Assembly (NCBI GenBank): GCA_015060625.1 | Contig: SUYC01000008.1 | Location: 124,001 to 188,000 of the forward strand | Reading direction: 5' to 3' | Origin: Xylanibacter ruminicola | GTDB lineage: Bacteria > Bacteroidota > Bacteroidia > Bacteroidales > Bacteroidaceae | Length of the DNA: 64,000 nucleotides | Shown here: piece by piece, positions 58,406 through 64,000 of the stretch | Layout of the letters: each line of letters begins with the position of its first letter | Position numbering within the stretch: the first letter of the stretch is position 1 | Notes under the pieces: generated by a model | What the model was told of the DNA's origin: nothing | Database searches by the model: none | The model's input: the letters and a program-made list of their open reading frames with translations, nothing else | Program-made: the position numbers and the translations under genes

Positions 58406-59506
58406 ATGGAACATCCCGAAAATAGCTCAGAATATGCAGGTTTGCAGGTGAATAGTGGGGTGGAGCAGCCCTCTATCGTGAATCCCTACCTGAAACACGG
58501 TCGTTTCCGTCGTCGCGAACTCTCTGTCGGTGAAATGGTAGAAGGCATCCTTAAAGGCGATGTCACCATCCTCTCGCAGGCTGTTACGCTCATCGAGAGT
58601 GTGAACCCCGACCATCAGGCACGTGCCCAGGAGGTTATCAACAAGTGCCTGCCCTATAGCGGTAATTCAATCCGCATTGGTATCAGTGGTGTGCCGGGTG
58701 CTGGTAAGAGTACCTCAATCGACGAGTTTGGTATGCACGTGCTCAAAGTGAAGGGAGGAAAGCTGGCTGTGCTGGCTATCGATCCTAGTAGCGAGCGCAC
58801 AAAGGGCTCTATCCTGGGTGATAAAACACGCATGGAGAAGTTGGCACAGCATCCCTCGTCGTTCATACGGCCCAGTCCGTCGGCAGGCTCGTTGGGTGGC
58901 GTGGCGCGCAAGACCCGCGAGACGATTATACTCTGTGAGGCTGCGGGGTTCGATAAGATTTTTGTTGAGACCGTAGGCGTTGGTCAGAGCGAAACGGCTT
59001 GCCACTCGATGGTGGATTTCTTCCTGCTCATTCAGGTGGCTGGTACTGGCGATGAGTTGCAGGGCATCAAGCGTGGCATCATGGAAATCAGCGATGGTAT
59101 CGTGATTAATAAGTGCGATGGGGATAATGTGGATCGTTGCCAGATGGCTGCTACCAATTTTCGTAATGCCCTGCACTTTTTTCCCATGCCTGATAGTGGC
59201 TGGAGTCCAAGGGTGCTGTGCTACAGTGGGTTTTATGGCACGGGCGTGAAGGAGATATTTGATATGATATATGAGTATGTGGATTTCGTGAAGGCCAACG
59301 GCTATTTTGACTATCGCCGCAACGAACAGTCGAAGTACTGGATGTATGAGAGCATCAACGAGCACCTCCGTTTGAATTTTTACAATAATCCGCAGATCAA
59401 AGCACAGCTCAGTGCGGCCGAACAGACAGTCCTGGCTGGTCAGAAGACCTCTTTCGTTGCTGCCCAAGATCTTCTCGACGCCTACTTTGCCCAACTGAGA
59501 AAATGA
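58406..59506 (+). CDS. meaB: MeaB-like GTPase (methylmalonyl-CoA mutase chaperone)
   Basis: The 366-residue G3E-type GTPase is of the MeaB/ArgK family, which loads and protects B12-dependent methylmalonyl-CoA mutase. P-loop GISGVPGAGKSTSIDEFG, AVLAIDPSSERTKGSILGDK, FVETVGVGQSE and NKCDGDN are present, as are the C-terminal dimerisation helices. The mutase genes are not in this window. Propionate or succinate interconversion through that mutase is common in Prevotella. The gene ends directly against a five-heptad spacer before ispH. Confidence 0.93.
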   Translation: MEHPENSSEYAGLQVNSGVEQPSIVNPYLKHGRFRRRELSVGEMVEGILKGDVTILSQAVTLIESVNPDHQARAQEVINKCLPYSGNSIRIGISGVPGAGKSTSIDEFGMHVLKVKGGKLAVLAIDPSSERTKGSILGDKTRMEKLAQHPSSFIRPSPSAGSLGGVARKTRETIILCEAAGFDKIFVETVGVGQSETACHSMVDFFLLIQVAGTGDELQGIKRGIMEISDGIVINKCDGDNVDRCQMAATNFRNALHFFPMPDSGWSPRVLCYSGFYGTGVKEIFDMIYEYVDFVKANGYFDYRRNEQSKYWMYESINEHLRLNFYNNPQIKAQLSAAEQTVLAGQKTSFVAAQDLLDAYFAQLRK

Positions 59507-59507
59507 A

Positions 59508-59542
59508 GTTCAAAGCTCAAAGTTTAAAGTTCAATGTTCAAT
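59508..59542. repeat. five-heptad GTTCAAA element between meaB and ispH
   Basis: Units GTTCAAA, GCTCAAA, GTTTAAA, GTTCAAT, GTTCAAT fill the whole spacer; the ispH ATG (59541) begins inside the last unit. Confidence 0.85.
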
Positions 59543-60401
59543 GATACAAATAGAAATAGACGAGGGTAGTGGATTCTGTTTTGGAGTGACCACTGCCATT
59601 AAGAAAGCCGAGGAAGAACTTGCCAAAGGCGAGAAACTCTACTGTCTCGGCGATATCGTACACAATGGAATGGAGTGTGAGCGCCTGCGCCAGATGGGGC
59701 TCATCACCATCAATCACGATGAGATGCGCCAGTTGCATAATGCCAAGGTGCTGCTGCGTGCGCATGGAGAGCCGCCTGAGACCTACGAGCTGGCTCGTCA
59801 GAACAACATCGAGATTATCGATGCCACCTGTCCTGTGGTACTGAAACTGCAGAAGCGCATCAAGGAGCAGTATGATGAGAATAATGAGGCGCAGATAGTC
59901 ATCTTCGGAAAGAAAGGTCATGCCGAAGTGCTCGGACTGGTGGGACAGACACACTCTAATGCCATCGTCATCGAGAGTAGCGACGAGGTGACCAAGCTCG
60001 ACTTTTCGCGTGATATCTATCTCTACTCGCAGACCACCAAGTCGCTCGATGAGTTCCGTCGCATCATCGATTATATCCAGACGCACATCTCGCCTGATGC
60101 CACCTTCCAGAGTTTTGATACCATCTGTCGCTCAGTGGCCAACCGCATGCCCAATATATCGCAGTTTGCTGCCAAGCACGACCTCATACTCTTTGTGTGC
60201 GGACGTAAGAGCTCGAACGGCAAGGTGCTCTACAACGAGTGTCTGCGGGTGAACCCCAATTCGCACCTTGTAGAGGATCCTCAGGAGATTGAGCCGCAGT
60301 GGTTGGAGGGTATTCAGAGTGTAGGTATCTGTGGGGCAACGAGCACGCCACGCTGGCTGATGGAGCAGTGTCGTGATGCCATCTTAAACATGCAACAATG
60401 A
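59541..60401 (+). CDS. ispH: 4-hydroxy-3-methylbut-2-enyl diphosphate reductase
   Basis: The 286-residue iron-sulfur enzyme is the last of the MEP isoprenoid pathway, making IPP and DMAPP. The three cluster cysteines are visible in GFCFGV (Cys13), DATCPVV and DTICRSV; AHGEPPETYEL and GICGATSTPRWLM give the substrate pocket. It starts inside the repeat spacer after meaB and overlaps the next gene by four bases (ATGA), so it is co-translated with the B3/B4 protein. Confidence 0.95.
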   Translation: MIQIEIDEGSGFCFGVTTAIKKAEEELAKGEKLYCLGDIVHNGMECERLRQMGLITINHDEMRQLHNAKVLLRAHGEPPETYELARQNNIEIIDATCPVVLKLQKRIKEQYDENNEAQIVIFGKKGHAEVLGLVGQTHSNAIVIESSDEVTKLDFSRDIYLYSQTTKSLDEFRRIIDYIQTHISPDATFQSFDTICRSVANRMPNISQFAAKHDLILFVCGRKSSNGKVLYNECLRVNPNSHLVEDPQEIEPQWLEGIQSVGICGATSTPRWLMEQCRDAILNMQQ

Positions 60402-61072
60402 TTCAGGTAAAAGTTTCTGACGAGATAGCCTCTGTGTGCCCCACCTTTGTGGGGGCATGTGTGGAGGCGCGTGTGCATAATTCGCCTTATAGCGACCGTC
60501 TCTGGCACACCATCCATGAGGTAGAGCAGCGTCTGCGCAGCGAGCTCACCACCGATAGCGTGAAGTCGCTGCCGTCTATCGCTGCCACCCGTGCGGTCTA
60601 TAAGCGCTGTGGCAAGGATCCTTCGCGCTATCGTCCTGCCTCTGAGCAACTCATCCGACGTATGCTGCAGGGTAAGGAGCTCTATCAGATTGACACATTA
60701 GTGGATTTGGTCAATCTGGCCTCTATCGTCTATGGCTACAGCATTGGCGGATTTGATGCCGACAAGTTTGTGGGCGACGAACTGGTGCTGGGAGTTGGGC
60801 GCGAGGGAGAGCCTTATGAGGGCATCGGCCGTGGCCCCTTGAACATCGCCGGACTGCCTGTCTATCGTGATGCCGAGGGTGGGGTAGGCACGCCTACCAG
60901 CGACCATGAGCGCACCAAGATGACACTCCATACTACCCATCTCGTGGTGCTCATCAATGGCTATGATGGCGACGAGCAGCGCGTATTGGCCAACGCCCGG
61001 TACATCCAGCAGCTCCTCATCGACTATGCCCAGAGCGACGGGGGCACCGTCACGCTCTATCGCAAGGCTTAG
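60398..61072 (+). CDS. B3/B4 tRNA-binding-domain protein
   Basis: The 224-residue stand-alone protein resembles the B3/B4 domain of the phenylalanyl-tRNA synthetase beta chain: SLPSIAATRAVYKRCGKDPSRYRP, LVDLVNLASIVYGYSIGGFD and an YEGIGRGPLNIAGLPVYRD segment. In the synthetase this domain edits mischarged tRNA. Free-standing versions are of uncertain function and may act in trans editing or bind other substrates. It overlaps ispH by four bases and ends about 80 bases before trmB, which has its own promoter. Confidence 0.85.
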   Translation: MIQVKVSDEIASVCPTFVGACVEARVHNSPYSDRLWHTIHEVEQRLRSELTTDSVKSLPSIAATRAVYKRCGKDPSRYRPASEQLIRRMLQGKELYQIDTLVDLVNLASIVYGYSIGGFDADKFVGDELVLGVGREGEPYEGIGRGPLNIAGLPVYRDAEGGVGTPTSDHERTKMTLHTTHLVVLINGYDGDEQRVLANARYIQQLLIDYAQSDGGTVTLYRKA

Positions 61073-61105
61073 TTTCTCCTGATGTTCGAAAAAACCAAAA
61101 TAATA

Positions 61106-61137
61106 TTTGGTTTTTTGCTCACTTAATCGTACCTTTG
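61106..61137 (+). promoter_or_regulatory. trmB promoter
   Basis: TTTG at 61106-61109, a 20-base gap and TACCTTTG at 61130-61137 form a full-consensus promoter; the ATG lies 17 bases further on. Confidence 0.8.
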
Positions 61138-61153
61138 CAGCACAATTTTAATT

Positions 61154-61924
61154 ATGGGAAAAGGTAAGTTGGCTAAATTTGCGGACATGGAGACGTATGA
61201 GAACGTGTTCCAGTATCCGTTTTCGGTGATAGAAAATGTGCCCTTCGAAATGAAAGGGCACTGGCATGAACAGTACTTCCACAATGACAACCCTATCGTG
61301 CTCGAACTGGGCTGCGGTAAGGGTGAATATACCGTGGAACTGGCAAAACTCTATCCCGACATGAATTTTATTGGTGTGGATATCAAGGGCGCCCGTATGT
61401 GGACGGGGGCTACACAGGCCCTGACCGAGGGACTGAAGAACGTGGCTTTCCTTCGTACGAATATTGAAATAATCGAACGATTCTTTGCTGAGGACGAGGT
61501 GCAGGAGATATGGCTCACCTTCAGTGATCCGCAGATGAAGAACCCACGCAAGCGACTGACATCTACCTATTTTATGAATCGCTACCGCAAGTTTCTGGTG
61601 GATGGCGGCGTGATTCACCTGAAGACCGACTCTAACTTCCTCTTCACCTATAGTACCTATATGGTGGAGAAGAATGCGCTGCCCGTGATCTTCCGTACTG
61701 AGGATCTCTATCACGATGAGCGTATCGACGAGGCTACCAAGAAGATACTGGCCATTCAGACCTACTACGAGGGGATGTGGATAGCCCGTGGACTGAACAT
61801 CAAATATATGAAGTGGAACCTGCCGCGCACTGGCGAACTGGTGGAGCCCGAGGTGGAGATAGAGCTCGACGACTATCGCTCTTACCATCGTTCCAAGCGT
61901 AGCAGTCTGGACAAAGCGAAATAG
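61154..61924 (+). CDS. trmB: tRNA (guanine-N7-)-methyltransferase
   Basis: The 256-residue SAM-dependent enzyme methylates G46 in the variable loop of tRNAs. The SAM motif [17 protein letters not shown], the [10 protein letters not shown] segment, FLRTNIEII and the family-typical [18 protein letters not shown] (catalytic Asp in SDP) are present. A C-terminal extension rich in Glu, Arg and Ser ([15 protein letters not shown]) is a little longer than in E. coli. It is followed after 7 bases by the Mrp-type gene, so the two form an operon. Confidence 0.94.
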   Translation: MGKGKLAKFADMETYENVFQYPFSVIENVPFEMKGHWHEQYFHNDNPIVLELGCGKGEYTVELAKLYPDMNFIGVDIKGARMWTGATQALTEGLKNVAFLRTNIEIIERFFAEDEVQEIWLTFSDPQMKNPRKRLTSTYFMNRYRKFLVDGGVIHLKTDSNFLFTYSTYMVEKNALPVIFRTEDLYHDERIDEATKKILAIQTYYEGMWIARGLNIKYMKWNLPRTGELVEPEVEIELDDYRSYHRSKRSSLDKAK

Positions 61925-61931
61925 AATTAAT

Positions 61932-63059
61932 ATGGACAAAGTGTTATATCCCAAAATGGTGATGGATGCCCTGGCTACGGTGACGTATGCCGGCACCAAG
62001 AAGAATCTGGTGGAGAGCGAGATGGTGGCTGATACGCCTGCCGTGGCTGCTCCACAGCAGGATGGTGACAACTGGAAGGTGAAGGTGGTGCTGCTGTTTC
62101 CACGCGATACCGATCCTTTCCTGAAATCGACGGTAAAAGCTGCCGAGGCAGCTGTCAAATACCACTGCGGCAAAGAGGTCGAGGTGGAGATTGAGACAGA
62201 GTTTAAGAGTGCGCCACGCCCTGAGGTAGGACAGATGCTGCCAGGCGTGAAGAATATCATTGCTGTGAGCTCTGGCAAGGGTGGCGTGGGCAAGAGTACC
62301 GTCTCGGCCAACCTGGCCATTGCACTGGCCCGACTGGGGTACAAGGTGGGACTGTTGGATACCGATATCTTCGGCCCTTCCATGCCAAAGATGTTCAATG
62401 TGGAGGACGAGCGACCCTATGCCGTGAAGAAGGATGGGCGCGACCTCATCGTGCCCATCGAGAAGTATGGCGTGAAACTGCTGTCGATAGGCTTTTTTGT
62501 GTCGCCTACCACTGCCACACTGTGGCGTGGCGGTATGGCCACCAGTGCCCTGAAACAGCTCATTGCTGATGCCGACTGGGGCGAACTCGACTATTTCATC
62601 CTCGACACACCTCCTGGCACCAGCGATATCCACCTGACACTGTTGCAGACGCTGCCCATCACAGGCGCTGTCATCGTTTCGACACCTCAGCAGGTGGCGC
62701 TGGCCGATGCGCGCAAGGGTATCGACATGTATCGCAACGAGAAGGTGAACGTGCCCATTCTGGGACTGATAGAGAATATGGCGTGGTTCACACCTGCAGA
62801 ACTGCCAGAGAACAAGTATTATATCTTTGGTAAGGAAGGTTGCAAACAGTTGGCCGAGGAGATGCAGGTGCCCCTGCTGGCGCAGATACCACTGGTGCAG
62901 AGCATCTGCGATAATGGTGATGCGGGTACTCCAGCCGCGCTCAATAGTGAGACGGCTACGGGACTGGCATTCATCAATTTGGCGCAATCGGTTGTTACTG
63001 TCGTGAATCGGAGAAACAAAGAAAAGCCCGCGACGAAAATCGTAGGCTTGCACAAATAA
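61932..63059 (+). CDS. Mrp/ApbC-family iron-sulfur carrier ATPase
   Basis: The 375-residue protein has an N-terminal MIP18/DUF59-like region (about residues 1-100), then a deviant Walker A SSGKGGVGKSTVSANLA, switch LDTDIFGPSMPKMF, LDTPPGTSDIHLTL and a C-terminal ATPase core. Family members carry Fe-S clusters to apoproteins. The usual cluster-binding CxxC after ENM is absent: here the sequence runs ENMAWFTPAELPENKYYIFG. I believe other Bacteroidetes homologues share this, but have not checked. It is the second gene of the trmB operon; a terminator follows. Confidence 0.9.
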   Translation: MDKVLYPKMVMDALATVTYAGTKKNLVESEMVADTPAVAAPQQDGDNWKVKVVLLFPRDTDPFLKSTVKAAEAAVKYHCGKEVEVEIETEFKSAPRPEVGQMLPGVKNIIAVSSGKGGVGKSTVSANLAIALARLGYKVGLLDTDIFGPSMPKMFNVEDERPYAVKKDGRDLIVPIEKYGVKLLSIGFFVSPTTATLWRGGMATSALKQLIADADWGELDYFILDTPPGTSDIHLTLLQTLPITGAVIVSTPQQVALADARKGIDMYRNEKVNVPILGLIENMAWFTPAELPENKYYIFGKEGCKQLAEEMQVPLLAQIPLVQSICDNGDAGTPAALNSETATGLAFINLAQSVVTVVNRRNKEKPATKIVGLHK

Positions 63060-63065
63060 GAAAAA

Positions 63066-63095
63066 GCCTCGCTCGAAATGAGCGAGGTTTTTTTA
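63066..63095. terminator. bidirectional terminator between mrp and ilvE
   Basis: An 8-bp stem (CCTCGCTC at 63067-63074 with GAGCGAGG at 63080-63087) has loop GAAAT, A-run before and T-run after. Confidence 0.85.
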
Positions 63096-63099
63096 TGTC

Positions 63100-64000
63100 T
63101 TATTCAATTACAACGGTAGTCCAACCATGCTTGTCCTCAATCTCGCCGTATTGAATGCCACGGAGTGTGTCGAAGAGGCGCTTGGACTGTGGACCTGGCT
63201 TCTCGCCGAAGTCATAGCGTTTGCCTGTCTCCAAATCGTCGATATATGAGATAGGACTGATGACGGCGGCTGTGCCGCAGGCACCAGCCTCCTCGAAGGT
63301 CTCGAGTTCTTCCTCTGGGATAGGACGGCGTTCTACCTTCATGCCCAGATCTTCAGCTACCTGCATCAGACTCTTATTGGTGATAGAGGGCAGGATAGAG
63401 GTGGACTCTGGAGTGATATAGGTATTGTTCTTGATGCCGAAGAAGTTGGCAGCACCACACTCGTCGATGTACTTCTTCTCCTTGGCGTCGAGATAGAACT
63501 CGCAGGCATATCCCTTCTCGTGAGCCAGGTTGTTGGCATAGAGCGAGGCGGCATAGTTGCCACCTACCTTATACTTACCTGTGCCCAGAGGGGCTGAACG
63601 GTCGTAGTCGCGAACGATGACATAGGGGTTAGACTGGAAGCCTCCCTTGAAGTAGGGACCTACTGGTGTGACGAAGATGAGGAAACAGTACTCCTTGGCA
63701 GGATGAACACCCACCTGAGCGCTGGTACCAATGAGCAGCGGACGGATGTAGAGTGTGGCACCGCTCTCGTAGGTTGGTATCCACTCCTGGTTGAGACGGA
63801 CCACCTTCTTGACCATCTCGGTGAACAGTTCGGTTGACACCTCGGGCATCAGAATGCCACGACAGGTGCTCTGCAGGCGCTTGGCATTCTCGTCAACACG
63901 GAACACACGAACCTTGCCATCAGGGCAGCGATAGGCCTTCAGACCCTCGAAAGCCTCCTGACCATAGTGCAGGCAGGTGGCAGCCATGTGCAGATTCAAA
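63100..64000 (-). CDS. ilvE: branched-chain amino acid aminotransferase (5' end beyond window)
   Basis: The C-terminal 300 residues of a fold-type IV PLP aminotransferase that makes Leu, Ile and Val. The frame remains open to the window edge, and the visible start (LHYGQEAFEGLKAYRCPDGK) corresponds to residue 40 or so of the family, so the N-terminus lies outside. The Lys in GTGKYKVGGNYAAS is the PLP-binding lysine region; EKKYIDECGAANFFGIKNN and ACGTAAVISPI bind the cofactor phosphate. It is convergent with mrp across a shared terminator. Confidence 0.95.
   Translation of the reverse strand, partial: LNLHMAATCLHYGQEAFEGLKAYRCPDGKVRVFRVDENAKRLQSTCRGILMPEVSTELFTEMVKKVVRLNQEWIPTYESGATLYIRPLLIGTSAQVGVHPAKEYCFLIFVTPVGPYFKGGFQSNPYVIVRDYDRSAPLGTGKYKVGGNYAASLYANNLAHEKGYACEFYLDAKEKKYIDECGAANFFGIKNNTYITPESTSILPSITNKSLMQVAEDLGMKVERRPIPEEELETFEEAGACGTAAVISPISYIDDLETGKRYDFGEKPGPQSKRLFDTLRGIQYGEIEDKHGWTTVVIE

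Noticed and set aside
61944..63053. A 369-residue minus-strand ORF opposite the mrp gene
   Set aside because: The plus strand encodes an unmistakable Mrp ATPase with Walker motifs; the antisense frame is His/Gln-rich shadow.

Overview
The window reads as a chromosomal segment of a Bacteroidota bacterium, most likely Prevotellaceae (Prevotella in the broad sense). The grounds are: promoters of the Bacteroidetes type (TAnnTTTG at -7 with TTTG/TTG about 20 bases upstream) and few Shine-Dalgarno sequences; a SusC/SusD pair; a fused MurF-alanine racemase; bifunctional fucokinase/GDP-fucose pyrophosphorylase (Fkp); an HU-like protein, smalltalk peptide and T7-lysozyme-type amidase in a row; and small families such as DUF4248, DUF4954, GSCFA and DUF1573. 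The species cannot be fixed from the sequence alone. No rRNA, tRNA, CRISPR array, integrase or intact insertion sequence was seen.

Layout. 0-2 kb: end of an unknown gene, DUF4248, HU-like protein behind a long repeat-bearing leader, smalltalk peptide, amidase. 2-4.4 kb: two tandem WecA/MraY-type sugar-phosphate transferases. 4.4-7.6 kb (minus strand): DUF4954 and HflX. 7.7-15.3 kb: nagB, a GH97 glycosidase, a periplasmic M16 peptidase, class I fumarase. 15.4-17.9 kb: clpB (minus). 18-20.6 kb: TonB-dependent receptor. 20.7-25.1 kb: typA (minus), rpsO, then the minus-strand run trmH-mtnN-luxS (RNA methylation plus SAH detoxification and AI-2). 25.2-33.8 kb: YfhO membrane protein, fkp, GSCFA protein, murF-alr. 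33.8-38.8 kb: an acquired-looking block with glutaminase, an AspT/YidE-type transporter, a membrane protein and a RelE/ParE-like toxin-antitoxin pair. It is bounded on the right by a second, 253/256-identical copy of the 3' end of murF-alr. 38.9-46.6 kb: a cello-oligosaccharide locus with cellobiose phosphorylase divergent from susC-susD. 46.6-47.8 kb: a 5'-truncated regulator with a minisatellite. 47.9-51.2 kb: flavoprotein and ADP-forming acyl-CoA synthetase (minus). 51.4-63.1 kb: alkD-like, alpha-2-macroglobulin, DUF1573, meaB, ispH, B3/B4 protein, trmB, mrp. End: ilvE, cut by the window edge.

The most unusual signal is not a gene. Short elements built from degenerate 7-base units (7-9 in some families), typically five units or about 35 bp, lie in many spacers. 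They also lie inside reading frames of conserved genes without breaking them: DUF4954, GH97, clpB, trmH (twice), yfhO, fkp, GSCFA, cellobiose phosphorylase and the DUF1573 signal peptide; weaker cases are murF-alr and the flavoprotein. Several have inverted arms, and a 25-bp-armed family has three copies here, one inside the cellobiose phosphorylase gene. They resemble in principle the heptamer STRR repeats of cyanobacteria and the in-frame palindromic elements of Rickettsia. I know of no description in Prevotellaceae. Further unusual items are a 22-bp-periodic array in the HU leader, a nested duplication around the glutaminase block, a candidate structured leader RNA before the glutaminase gene, and a pair of 21-bp palindromes.
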